Below, piece by piece: positions 6,091 through 15,225 of a stretch of 15,653 nt of DNA. The stretch's first letter is position 1, and each line of letters starts with the position of its first letter. The stretch spans positions 1 to 15,653 of the forward strand of contig SAAR01000042.1 in assembly GCA_009916335.1 (NCBI GenBank), given 5' to 3'. The position numbers and the translations under genes were made by a program. The stretch comes from Erysipelotrichia bacterium. Its GTDB lineage: Bacteria > Bacillota_I > Bacilli_A > Erysipelotrichales > Erysipelotrichaceae. The notes beneath the pieces were generated by a model. It made no database searches and had not been told where the DNA came from. It was given only the letters and a program-made list of their open reading frames with translations.

Positions 6091-7752
6091 ATGGAGATGA
6101 ATGGATCACAAATTTTATTAGAAGTATTGTTGGAACATAATGTGGATACGATTTTTGGTTATCCAGGTGGTACAATTTTAAATGTTTATGATGCTCTATA
6201 TGATTATAAAGATAAGATACAACATGTGTTAACAGCACATGAACAAGGGGCAGCTCATGCTGCTGATGGATATGCTAGAGCAAGTGGGAAAACAGGAGTT
6301 GTTTTTGCGACAAGTGGACCAGGGGCAACGAATTTAGTAACAGGAATTGCCACAGCATTTATGGATAGTATTCCTATGGTAGCAATTACGGCAAATGTTG
6401 GTAGTAATTTAATCGGGCGAGATGCGTTTCAAGAAATTTGCATTACAGGGGTTACCTTGCCGATTACAAAACACAATTTCTTTGTGAATCGTATTGAAGA
6501 TTTAGTGCCTGCTTTGCGTGATGCTTTTAGAATTGCTAATGAAGGAAGAAAAGGTCCTGTATTAGTAGATATTACAAAAGATGTAACAGCAGCAATGTAT
6601 GATTATGAACCTAAAAAGCCAGTGAAAGTTAAAAAGCTTGCAAAACCACCACAGTTTGTGGCAGAAGAAATTGCATTGATGATTAAAACAAGTAAGCGAC
6701 CACTGATTTATTTTGGTGGAGGGGTTGTTTCAGGAAATGCGAGTAAAGAACTTGTTGCATTAGTTGAAAAAGCAGACATATATGCGACACATACGATTAT
6801 GGGTACAGGTGTTTTGGGTTATGATCACCCTAAAAATTTAGGTATGTTAGGAATGCATGGAAAAGTGGCAGCGAATGCAGCTGTTCAAAAAGCAGATTTA
6901 GTAATTGCATTAGGAACACGTTTTTCTGATCGTGTAGCACTTAATACCGATAACTTTGCAAAAGATGCGATTCGTGTACAAATTGATATTGACAATAGTG
7001 AAATCAATAAAAATGTACATGTTGATTTAGGTGTGTGTGCAGAAATTAAAGATATGTTAAAGATGGTTTTACCATTAGTGGAAACACAAGAACATAGTGA
7101 ATGGGATACATTCATTGAAAAGCAGAAGAAAAGAGAACGTTTAGTAAAAGCAAAACCTGGGAATATGCACCCTAGTGAAATTATTACTTGTATTTGCGAT
7201 CATACAGACAAAGAAACAATTTATACGACAGATGTTGGACAGCATCAAATGTGGGCTGCTCAATATATTAAACATAAGAAAACAAAACAGTTTATTACTA
7301 GTGGTGGACTAGGAACAATGGGCTTTGGTTATGGTGCAGCGATTGGTGCACAAATGGCATTTCCTAAAAAGCGTGTCATTCATATTACTGGAGATGGTAG
7401 TTTCCATATGAACATGAATGAAGCGAGTACGGCTGTTTCACAAGGTTTACCGATTATAACGATCATTATGAACAATAAGGTATTAGGTATGGTATACCAA
7501 TGGCAAGGTGTGTTCTATCATAAACGCTATTCGCAAACTACGGTGAAAAAGGGTAGTGATTATGTGAAACTTGCAGAAGGTTTTGGTGCTGTTGGTTTTC
7601 GTGCAACAACTTTAAAAGAATTTGAAGAAGCTTATAAGAAAGCATTAAAAGTGAATGGTCCTGTGTGGATTGAATGTGTGATTGATAAAGAAGAACGTGT
7701 CTTACCAATGATTCCAAATGGTGGAACAGTGGATGAGATTATTATTGATTAG
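6091..7752 (+). CDS. ilvB: Acetolactate synthase, large catalytic subunit
   Basis: This thiamine-diphosphate enzyme condenses two pyruvates to 2-acetolactate (valine/leucine route) or pyruvate with 2-oxobutanoate (isoleucine route). ATG 6091 is chosen because MEMNGSQILLEVLL aligns with the usual family start and AGGGTGA (6079-6085) precedes it; GTG 6082 lies inside that site. The 553-residue protein has the FGYPGG motif, the catalytic glutamate Glu51 (AHEQGAAHAADGYAR), TSGPGATNLVTGIA, the FAD-type middle domain, and the ThDP/Mg motif GDGS at 434-437 followed by NN at 461-462, with the MVYQWQ segment. The length is normal. It is first in an ilvB-ilvN-ilvC-ilvD operon, 12 bases before ilvN, and the paired small subunit argues for the biosynthetic AHAS and not the catabolic AlsS. 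Confidence 0.95.
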   Translation: MEMNGSQILLEVLLEHNVDTIFGYPGGTILNVYDALYDYKDKIQHVLTAHEQGAAHAADGYARASGKTGVVFATSGPGATNLVTGIATAFMDSIPMVAITANVGSNLIGRDAFQEICITGVTLPITKHNFFVNRIEDLVPALRDAFRIANEGRKGPVLVDITKDVTAAMYDYEPKKPVKVKKLAKPPQFVAEEIALMIKTSKRPLIYFGGGVVSGNASKELVALVEKADIYATHTIMGTGVLGYDHPKNLGMLGMHGKVAANAAVQKADLVIALGTRFSDRVALNTDNFAKDAIRVQIDIDNSEINKNVHVDLGVCAEIKDMLKMVLPLVETQEHSEWDTFIEKQKKRERLVKAKPGNMHPSEIITCICDHTDKETIYTTDVGQHQMWAAQYIKHKKTKQFITSGGLGTMGFGYGAAIGAQMAFPKKRVIHITGDGSFHMNMNEASTAVSQGLPIITIIMNNKVLGMVYQWQGVFYHKRYSQTTVKKGSDYVKLAEGFGAVGFRATTLKEFEEAYKKALKVNGPVWIECVIDKEERVLPMIPNGGTVDEIIID

Positions 7753-7764
7753 GGGGGATAAAGT

Positions 7765-8274
7765 ATGAACCAAAAAAAAGAAGTCATTAGTATTTTTGTA
7801 GATAACCAATCCAATGTATTAACAAGAATTGTTAGTTTATTTGGAAGACGAGGTTTCAACATTGATTCTTTAACAGTATCAGCAACGAACGATCCTTCTA
7901 CCTCAAGAATTACAGTTGTTTGCAATGTAACAGATCAATCGCTTACGCAGATTATTACACAAACGGCAAAATTAGAGGTGGTAAAGAAGGTATTCGTGCT
8001 TGATAAAGGCAATAGTTTATATCGAGAATTGTTGTTGATGAAGGTGAAAGCAGATAAAACAAAACGCAGTGCTATTTTAGAAATAGCAAACATCTATCGT
8101 GCAAAGGTGATTGACTTGAGCAAGGATAGTATGATTATGGAATTGACAGGTGCCCCAGAAAAACTTGATGGGTTTATGGAAATATTAAGCTGTTATGATA
8201 TTGTGGAAGTATGTCGTACAGGAATTACAGGTATTTCAAGAGGGTTACCTGATTATTCAAAAACTGATTATTAA
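7765..8274 (+). CDS. ilvN: Acetolactate synthase, small regulatory subunit
   Basis: The 169-residue protein consists of an N-terminal ACT domain (about 5-77) and the C-terminal small-subunit domain (about 85-165, ending GITGISRG). It activates IlvB and normally mediates valine feedback inhibition. Family marks are GRRGFNIDSLTVSATNDPSTSRITV and VEVCRTGITGISRG. The ligand-loop residue that is Gly14 in E. coli IlvH is Asn17 here (DNQSNVLTRI in place of the usual N-x-x-G), and the neighbour equivalent to Ser17 is Thr20; Asn32 (E. coli Asn29) is kept. In E. coli, changes at Gly14 and Ser17 give valine resistance, so feedback may be altered. The gene follows ilvB by 12 bases with a G-rich ribosome binding site, and precedes ilvC by 18 bases. 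The name ilvH would be equally valid. Confidence 0.93.
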   Translation: MNQKKEVISIFVDNQSNVLTRIVSLFGRRGFNIDSLTVSATNDPSTSRITVVCNVTDQSLTQIITQTAKLEVVKKVFVLDKGNSLYRELLLMKVKADKTKRSAILEIANIYRAKVIDLSKDSMIMELTGAPEKLDGFMEILSCYDIVEVCRTGITGISRGLPDYSKTDY

Positions 8275-9288
<1,014 letters not shown>

Positions 9289-9296
9289 AACGATTA

Positions 9297-9317
9297 TAGA
9301 AGGCTTTATGCCTTCTA
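9297..9317 (+). terminator. Hairpin between ilvC and ilvD, possible partial terminator or processing site
   Basis: TAGAAGGC (9297-9304) and GCCTTCTA (9310-9317) form a perfect 8-bp stem with loop TTTAT, followed only by TTTTCT. The short T tract suggests incomplete termination or mRNA 3' end protection of the ilvBNC part, so that ilvD would be expressed less. The ilvD ribosome binding site (AGAGGG, 9329-9334) lies outside the stem. Confidence 0.5.
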
Positions 9318-9341
9318 TTTTCTACAAAAGAGGGATTTAAT

Positions 9342-11018
9342 ATGGATAAGAAAAAATTAAGAAGTGCAAATGTAAGTGTGGGTGTGGAAAAAGCACCAGC
9401 AAGAAGTTTGTTTTATGCAATGGGTTACACAAAGGAAGAGTTAGAACGTCCTTTAATTGGTGTCGTGAGTGCCCATAGTGAAATTGTTCCAGGTCATGTA
9501 CATTTAGACAAAATTGCTGAAGCAGTAAAGGCTGGTATTCGTATGGCAGGAGGAACACCGATTGAAGTGCCTGCTACTGGTCTATGTGACGGAATTGCCA
9601 TGGGACATATAGGAATGAAATATTCTCTACCTTCTCGTGAGTTGATAGCCGATAGTGTTGAAACGATGGCAAATGCTCATCAATTTGATGGTCTAGTTTT
9701 AGTTCCTAACTGTGATAAAATTGTGCCTGGAATGTTAATGGGAGCGTTGCGTATTAATTTACCAACCATCGTTTGTTCAGGAGGACCAATGATGTCTGGT
9801 CTTGTGAATGGTGAGGAAACTTCATTATCAAAAATGTTTGAGGCAGTAGGTGCAAGAAAAGCTAACTTAATTGATGATGCTGGATTAAGTGAATTTGAAT
9901 TAAACTGTTGTCCTGGTTGTGGTTCTTGTTCAGGTATGTATACAGCTAATTCAATGAACTGTTTATGTGAAGCATTAGGAATTGCCCTTGTTGGCAATGG
10001 AACGATTCCAGCCGTAGAAGGAAAACGTATTCAGCTTGCAAAACATGCAGGTATGGCGATTATGCATTTAGTCGAAAATGATATTAAAGCAAGAGATATT
10101 GTCAATGAGAAATCAATTCGCAATGCCCTTGCATGTGATATGGCATTAGGTTGTTCAAGTAATAGTGTTTTACATTTATTAGCGATTGCGAATGAAGCAG
10201 GCGTTGCTTTAGATTTGAATATGTTTAATGAAATGAGTGCGAAAGTACCGAATCTATGCCATTTAGCACCTGCAGGGGACACACATATGCATGATTTAAA
10301 CAATGCAGGTGGGATTCCAGCAGTGCAAAATGAATTGGCGAAACTAAACTTGCTAGATTTAAGTCTGTTAACAGCGTCAGGTAAAAGTGTTGGTGAAAAT
10401 ATCAACGGTATTTTAAATCGCAATCCTAATGCGATTAAACCAGTGGATACTCCTTATTCTAAAACAGGAGGCATTGCTATCTTGTTTGGGAATATTGCGA
10501 AGGAAGGTTGTGTTGTAAAACGTAGTGCAGTCGCAAAAGAAATGTTGCATCATGAAGGACCAGCACGTGTCTTTAATGATGAAGATGAGGCGATTCAAGC
10601 CATCTATGCAGGTAAAATTAATCCTGGAGATGTAGTTGTCATTCGTTATGAAGGGCCTGTTGGAGGACCTGGAATGCGTGAAATGTTAAATCCAACAAGT
10701 GCCTTGGCAGGAATGAAACTGGATAAAAGTGTTGCTTTAATTACAGATGGACGTTTTAGTGGAGCAAGTCGTGGAGCGAGTATTGGACATGTATGCCCAG
10801 AAGCTGCCATTGGTGGAGAGATTGCTTTATTAGAAGAAGGCGATATGATTGAAATTAATATTCCTGAATATACGATTAATGCAAAAGTAAGTGAAGAAAC
10901 ATTTGCAAAACGTAAAGAAAACTTTGTGCCTGTAGAGCCTAAAATAAAAACAGGTTGGTTAAAACGATATGCACAACTTGTTGATACAAGTGCCAAAGGG
11001 GCAATTATGAAAAAATAG
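9342..11018 (+). CDS. ilvD: Dihydroxy-acid dehydratase
   Basis: This Fe-S enzyme dehydrates 2,3-dihydroxy-isovalerate and -methylvalerate to the 2-oxo acids, the last shared step before transamination. The 558-residue protein has the usual length and motifs: [17 protein letters not shown] (40-56), [18 protein letters not shown] (83-100), NCDKIVPGM with Cys124 and Lys126, the cluster motif CPGCGSC (Cys190, Cys193, Cys196), TANSMNCL, and the C-terminal [16 protein letters not shown] and [11 protein letters not shown] with the catalytic serine region. The N-terminal segment has no cysteine in the position typical of the [2Fe-2S] plant/mycobacterial type (Ser/His instead), which suggests an oxygen-sensitive cluster as in E. 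coli; this is inference. It is the last gene of the operon, and its stop codon lies within the terminator stem. Confidence 0.96.
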   Translation: MDKKKLRSANVSVGVEKAPARSLFYAMGYTKEELERPLIGVVSAHSEIVPGHVHLDKIAEAVKAGIRMAGGTPIEVPATGLCDGIAMGHIGMKYSLPSRELIADSVETMANAHQFDGLVLVPNCDKIVPGMLMGALRINLPTIVCSGGPMMSGLVNGEETSLSKMFEAVGARKANLIDDAGLSEFELNCCPGCGSCSGMYTANSMNCLCEALGIALVGNGTIPAVEGKRIQLAKHAGMAIMHLVENDIKARDIVNEKSIRNALACDMALGCSSNSVLHLLAIANEAGVALDLNMFNEMSAKVPNLCHLAPAGDTHMHDLNNAGGIPAVQNELAKLNLLDLSLLTASGKSVGENINGILNRNPNAIKPVDTPYSKTGGIAILFGNIAKEGCVVKRSAVAKEMLHHEGPARVFNDEDEAIQAIYAGKINPGDVVVIRYEGPVGGPGMREMLNPTSALAGMKLDKSVALITDGRFSGASRGASIGHVCPEAAIGGEIALLEEGDMIEINIPEYTINAKVSEETFAKRKENFVPVEPKIKTGWLKRYAQLVDTSAKGAIMKK

Positions 11019-11041
11019 TCATCGCAAGATGGCTTTTTTTT
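11017..11041 (+). terminator. Rho-independent terminator after ilvD
   Basis: AGTCATC (11017-11023) pairs with GATGGCT (11028-11034), one G-T pair, around a GCAA tetraloop, followed by a T run. It overlaps the ilvD stop codon by two bases. Confidence 0.8.
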
Positions 11042-11124
11042 GACTTATTTAATAGGAGTACAGAGTGGATAAGTAACAAAACGAATTGCCTATGATAAAA
11101 AATATAAGGTTTTGGGCATATTAG

Positions 11125-11153
11125 TTGGTAAATCAGTGTGCAATGATTATAAT
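11125..11153 (+). promoter_or_regulatory. Promoter of the TcyP-like symporter gene
   Basis: TTGGTA (11125-11130), 17-base spacer, and TATAAT (11148-11153). Start would be near 11160, a leader of only about 16 bases. This rules out a start codon at 11125, which would lie inside the promoter. Confidence 0.65.
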
Positions 11154-11175
11154 GGTAAAAATTGGAGGTACATTT

Positions 11176-12588
11176 ATGGAGAATGCTTTCTTAAATCAGT
11201 TTTTAATGATTAGCGATTTTCGTACGGTTTTATTTTTAGGTATCTTTTTTCTACTTGTTTTAATATTATATAAAATACCTAAACAGCGTTTGAACTTTTC
11301 TAAAAAAGTTTTATTAGCTACGCTACTAGGGTTATTGTTAGGTTTTTTAATACAATGGACAACAGGCTTTGTCGATGAACCAATGAAACTTTCCTTTGTG
11401 GAAGAAACGACACTTTGGTATTCTTTGATTGGGAATGGTTTTATTGATTTTATTCGTATGCTTGTGATTCCATTGGTGATGATTTCGATTATCCATGTCA
11501 TTATTCATATGGATCAAAAGGAAAATTTATCGAAATTAGTAAAGCGTGGTATTTTAACAACGATGGTAATGGTTATGTTAGCAGCGATTGTTGGTCTTGC
11601 TTTTGGGATCATCTTTCATTTAGGTGGAGAAGGTAATATACTTTTACAAACCAATGATGGCATGAAAGAAATTGTACCAGTGGTTACTACGTTGCGTAAT
11701 TTGATTCCTGCTAATCCAATTGCCGCAATGGTTAATAACAATATCGTTGGTTTGGTTATTTTTGCAAGTTTTATTGCCCTTGCTGCACGCAGAATGCATA
11801 CAAAACATAAAGCAAAGATACAAGTGTTTTACGATTTGATAGATGCATCACAAAAAATCGTTGTTAGTATCGCAATGAGTATTATTAAATTTATGCCATA
11901 TGCAGTGTTAGCGTTATTAGCGAATACAATTGCACAAAGAGGTTTATCAAGCATTATGGAAGTCGCTAAATTTATTGTTGTTTTATATCTTGCTTGTATT
12001 GTACAGTTGCTTGTACAGTTATTTGCCTTGTCATTGTTTAAAGTAAATCCTTTCTTTTATTTGAAAAAGAGTGTGTCAATCTTGTTGTTGGCGTTTACTT
12101 CTCGAAGTTCACTTGGGGTATTGCCAGCAACAATTGACACATTGGTAGAAGATTTAGGTGTATCACAAGGGACAGCTAGCTTTGTAGCAAGCTTTGGGAC
12201 TACTGCAGGAATGCAAGGTTGTGCAGGAATCTTTCCTGCTTTGTTAATTATCTATGTAGCTAATTTAACAGGCACAACGATTGATTTAAGTTTACTTGTG
12301 ATGTCTGTGATTGTCATTACAATTGGTTCTATTGGTATTGCTGGAATACCAGGAACTAGTACAATGGCTGCATCTGTTGGGCTATCAGGAGTAGGTTTAG
12401 GTCCTAGTTTTGGTTTTGTAACACCAATTTTAGCCATTGATCCAATCATTGATATGATGCGTACGATGTTAAATGTATCTGGCTCGTTAACCAATGCAAT
12501 AATGGTTGATCGACAACTACAATTAATGGATATGAAGCAATATTATCAAGAGAAGAAAACGCAGAAGTTAATGAAACAATCATCATAA
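11176..12588 (+). CDS. Dicarboxylate/amino acid:cation symporter, TcyP-like (probable L-cystine uptake)
   Basis: This is a 470-residue membrane protein of the SDF/DAACS family, cation-coupled symporters with eight membrane helices and two re-entrant hairpins. Hydrophobic segments are evident at about 17-33, 46-60, 82-110, 127-149, 189-205, 226-252, 263-290 and later. The HP1 hairpin holds FTSRSS (307-312), followed by GTTAGMQGCAGIFPA (341-355), the HP2-like GIAGIPGTSTMAASVGL, and the substrate helix DPIIDMMRTMLNVSGS with Asp426, Arg429 and Asn433. The QGCAGIFPA and NVSGS variants and the overall size agree with B. subtilis TcyP and not with glutamate transporters, so cystine is the probable substrate, but this is by resemblance only. 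ATG 11176 is chosen for TGGAGG at 11163-11168. It is monocistronic, between the ilv operon and convergent ilvA. Confidence 0.82.
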   Translation: MENAFLNQFLMISDFRTVLFLGIFFLLVLILYKIPKQRLNFSKKVLLATLLGLLLGFLIQWTTGFVDEPMKLSFVEETTLWYSLIGNGFIDFIRMLVIPLVMISIIHVIIHMDQKENLSKLVKRGILTTMVMVMLAAIVGLAFGIIFHLGGEGNILLQTNDGMKEIVPVVTTLRNLIPANPIAAMVNNNIVGLVIFASFIALAARRMHTKHKAKIQVFYDLIDASQKIVVSIAMSIIKFMPYAVLALLANTIAQRGLSSIMEVAKFIVVLYLACIVQLLVQLFALSLFKVNPFFYLKKSVSILLLAFTSRSSLGVLPATIDTLVEDLGVSQGTASFVASFGTTAGMQGCAGIFPALLIIYVANLTGTTIDLSLLVMSVIVITIGSIGIAGIPGTSTMAASVGLSGVGLGPSFGFVTPILAIDPIIDMMRTMLNVSGSLTNAIMVDRQLQLMDMKQYYQEKKTQKLMKQSS

Positions 12589-12626
12589 ATGATGCTTTGA
12601 TCAAAATGATTGCTTGTTAGATGGGC

Positions 12627-12658
12627 AAAAGAAAAGGATAAATATTATCCTTTCTTTT
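12627..12658. terminator. Bidirectional terminator shared by the symporter gene and ilvA
   Basis: AAAGGATAA (12633-12641) and TTATCCTTT (12645-12653) form the core stem, extended through one bulge by AAAAG/CTTTT. T runs appear on both strands, and the ilvA stop codon begins at 12660 on the minus strand. Confidence 0.8.
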
Positions 12659-13884
12659 TATGTATTTAGTTCATATGTTTTTACTCGTTCACTCACTAAA
12701 TGAAAACCGTTGTTCACAAGGGCATTACGAATCTGCTTGATTTGTTCATCATCTCTTGTTTCTAAAGAAATTCTAAGGAAACAACTAGTGATTGCCATAT
12801 TTGGATCGGCATTGTCATAATCAATAGAGATTACATTTCCACCGCATTCCGCAATGATTTTACTTACATCGGTTAATTGTCCTGGTTTATCTACTAAAGC
12901 AATGGTTAATGTATGTCTTCTGCCACTCATTAATAAACCTCTTGTGATGACACGATTTAAAATATTAACATCAATGTTTCCACCACTGACAACACATACG
13001 ATATTTTTATTTTCACAAGCAAATTTATTGTACATGGTTGCTGCGACGGAAACAGCACCAGCTCCTTCTGCCACTATTTTTTGTTTTTCCATTAAGCACA
13101 AAATAGCAGCAGCAGTTTCATCGTCGCTAACAGTAACAATCTCATCGACATATTTTTCGATTAATGCAAAGGTGTGAGGTCCTGGTTGTTTTACGGCAAT
13201 TCCATCAGCGAACGTATTGACACTTTCAAGCTCTACAATTTCATGTTTATTAATAGAAGTATACATACTTGCAGCTTCTTCTGCTTGTACACCAATGATG
13301 CGACAAGATGGTTTTAATGTTTTTACAGCATATGCAATACCACTAATTAAACCACCTCCACCAATAGGGACAACGACAACATCAACATTTTTTAATTGTT
13401 CTAATATTTCTAGTCCAACCGTTCCTTGTCCAGCAATGACATCTTCATCATCAAAAGGGTGAATGAAGGTCATGCCTGTTTCTTTTTGAATGGCCAAAGC
13501 ACGATTATATGCATCATCATAGGCACCTCTTACTAACTCAACCTTTGCCCCGTATTGTTTTGTGGCTTCTACTTTAGAAATCGGTGCATTGTCTGGCATA
13601 CAGATCAAACAGGGAATATTGCTTTTTTGTGCCGCTAACGCCACTCCTTGTGCATGATTTCCTGCACTACAAGCGATAATTCCTTTGCTTTTTTCTTCTT
13701 CATTTAACTGAGAAATTTTGTAGTAGGCCCCTCTAACCTTAAAACTACCTGTTACTTGTAAGTTTTCTGTTTTCAAATAAACTTTGTTGTTTTTGTTTAA
13801 AGAAGGGGCAAAGATAACTCCAGTTTCTCTTGCGACTTCCTCTAATACATTCGATGCATGATAAATCTTATCTAATGTAAGCAT
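12658..13884 (-). CDS. ilvA: Threonine dehydratase (threonine ammonia-lyase) with one C-terminal ACT domain
   Basis: This PLP enzyme deaminates threonine to 2-oxobutanoate, the entry to isoleucine synthesis. The 408-residue protein is the medium form: a catalytic fold-type II domain (1 to about 320) and one ACT domain (about 325-404, HTLTIALVDKPGQLTDV). Seen are the PLP lysine Lys49 in TGSFKVRGAY, the substrate loop SAGNHAQG (73-80), the phosphate-binding GGGGL (175-179), and VSGGNIDV before the ACT domain. Start ATG (13884) has TAAGGAGG on the minus strand at a good distance. It is convergent with the symporter and divergent from the DUF815 gene, not in the ilvBNCD operon. Together with that operon it completes isoleucine synthesis up to transamination. 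A catabolic role is possible, but the nearby ilv genes favour the biosynthetic one. Confidence 0.93.
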   Translation of the reverse strand: MLTLDKIYHASNVLEEVARETGVIFAPSLNKNNKVYLKTENLQVTGSFKVRGAYYKISQLNEEEKSKGIIACSAGNHAQGVALAAQKSNIPCLICMPDNAPISKVEATKQYGAKVELVRGAYDDAYNRALAIQKETGMTFIHPFDDEDVIAGQGTVGLEILEQLKNVDVVVVPIGGGGLISGIAYAVKTLKPSCRIIGVQAEEAASMYTSINKHEIVELESVNTFADGIAVKQPGPHTFALIEKYVDEIVTVSDDETAAAILCLMEKQKIVAEGAGAVSVAATMYNKFACENKNIVCVVSGGNIDVNILNRVITRGLLMSGRRHTLTIALVDKPGQLTDVSKIIAECGGNVISIDYDNADPNMAITSCFLRISLETRDDEQIKQIRNALVNNGFHLVSERVKTYELNT

Positions 13885-13898
13885 ATGAATCCTCCTTA

Positions 13899-13943
13899 TT
13901 TAAAACAAAATGGATTTGGTGTATAATAGCACATAAGGATGTG
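13899..13943 (+). promoter_or_regulatory. Divergent ilvA / DUF815 intergenic region with + strand promoter
   Basis: For the + strand, TTTAAA (13899-13904), 17-base spacer and TATAAT (13922-13927). On the minus strand TATTAT (complement of 13923-13928) overlaps it and could be the ilvA -10, but no good -35 is seen. CACAT (13930-13934) and ATGTG (13939-13943) form a small inverted repeat with the DUF815 ribosome binding site AAGGA partly in its loop. Confidence 0.45.
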
Positions 13944-13948
13944 ATATT

Positions 13949-15145
13949 ATGAATCATAAATTAACACGATTACATATTCAATTAAATAGCATAGCTGTTT
14001 TTCGCAATTTACTTAACCAACCTATTTTAATAAGATTACAACATTTACTATTAAAAAGTCAAGAAGATAAGGAAGATGAGTATATTGATGCTATCGCTGC
14101 TTTAGCAGCTACGATTTATCAAAATGGTGGTGATTTAGGTAAAATTATTTTTACTTTAGTAATGGAGGATGAAAATCCTTATGTGAAAGCAAGAGCCATA
14201 GATGCTTATGTAAGTCCATCAATGGAAAAAGCATTAGTGCATGAATTGCATGTGTTTGAAGCAATTGCTGCCTTAGATGTGCAAAGTTTATTGTTAGAGC
14301 ATATGGAGTATGATGAATTTATTCCTACATGGGAAAGTACGCAGTATGATTTTGTCAGTGAATATCAAGAACGCATGCAACAAATTCATAAGCGAGGTTA
14401 TGGTATTTATGCTAAGTATCATATGTTTATGCTAGAAGATGGCATGATTAAACCAATATGTTTTCCTGACACACAAAGAATGAGTGATTTTAGTGATTAT
14501 GAAAGAGAACGTAATTTGGTTGTGAAAAATACACAAGCATTGTTGTCTGGAGGTCCAGCCAGTAACACATTGTTGTATGGTGATGCAGGAACAGGAAAGT
14601 CTAGTACTATTAAAGCAATAGTGAATGAATATAAAGAAGAAGGATTGCGTTTAATTGAAGTCAAAAAACAACAATTATATCAAATTCCTCGTGTACTTGA
14701 AGAATTGTCTAAAAATCCTTTAAAGTTTATTATTTTTATTGATGATTTAAGCTTTGTCGCTAACGATGAAAATTTTGCAGCGTTGAAATCCATTTTGGAG
14801 GGAAGTGTGTCTGCCATTGGGAATAATGTTGTTATTTATGCGACAAGTAATCGGCGTCATTTAATCAAAGAAGATCATCAATCAAGAATGGGTGATGAAG
14901 TGCATTTAAGTGATACTTTGCAAGAAACGATGGGTTTATCCTCACGCTTTGGTTTAATGATTACCTTTAATCGTCCAGAAAAAGAAGTGTATTTGCATAT
15001 TGTTTTATCGTTGGCTAATCAATATGAAATTGATATGCCAAAAGAAGAATTATATCGAAAAGCAGAAGCATTTGCGATTGCTCATCATGGTAGAAGTCCA
15101 AGAACAGCAAAACAGTTTATTGAATTAGTGAAAGCAGGAATTTAG
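13949..15145 (+). CDS. DUF815-family AAA+ ATPase of unknown function
   Basis: The 398-residue protein has a helical N-terminal region (1 to about 185) and a C-terminal AAA+ ATPase module typical of DUF815 proteins. The Walker A is GDAGTGKSST (211-220), then the conserved GLRLIEVKKQQL, Walker B IIFIDDLSF (261-269), the sensor-1 segment YATSNRRHL (297-305), and a late GRSPRTAKQF that may hold the sensor-2 arginine. The N-terminal part has no motif I recognise. The protein is cytoplasmic, with no signal or membrane segment. ATG 13949 is preceded by AAGGATG (13935-13941). It lies alone between divergent ilvA and ffh, each with its own promoter, so the neighbours say little. The biochemical role of the family is not known to me. 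Confidence 0.85.
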   Translation: MNHKLTRLHIQLNSIAVFRNLLNQPILIRLQHLLLKSQEDKEDEYIDAIAALAATIYQNGGDLGKIIFTLVMEDENPYVKARAIDAYVSPSMEKALVHELHVFEAIAALDVQSLLLEHMEYDEFIPTWESTQYDFVSEYQERMQQIHKRGYGIYAKYHMFMLEDGMIKPICFPDTQRMSDFSDYERERNLVVKNTQALLSGGPASNTLLYGDAGTGKSSTIKAIVNEYKEEGLRLIEVKKQQLYQIPRVLEELSKNPLKFIIFIDDLSFVANDENFAALKSILEGSVSAIGNNVVIYATSNRRHLIKEDHQSRMGDEVHLSDTLQETMGLSSRFGLMITFNRPEKEVYLHIVLSLANQYEIDMPKEELYRKAEAFAIAHHGRSPRTAKQFIELVKAGI

Positions 15146-15146
15146 A

Positions 15147-15175
15147 TTGTTTCATGAATAGAAGTTTGTTATAAT
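15147..15175 (+). promoter_or_regulatory. Strong extended -10 promoter of ffh
   Basis: TTGTTT (15147-15152), a 17-base spacer, and TATAAT (15170-15175) with TGT directly upstream (15167-15169), i.e. an extended -10. The start would be near 15182, giving a leader of about 44 bases. Confidence 0.65.
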
Positions 15176-15225
15176 AAAGCAGTTAGATAAATAGATTAAA
15201 AATAGAAATAGAATAGGAGAATACT

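Noticed and set aside
11125..11127. Start of the symporter at 11125, adding 17 residues
   Set aside because: The codon lies in the -35 element of the predicted promoter, and ATG 11176 has a good TGGAGG site.
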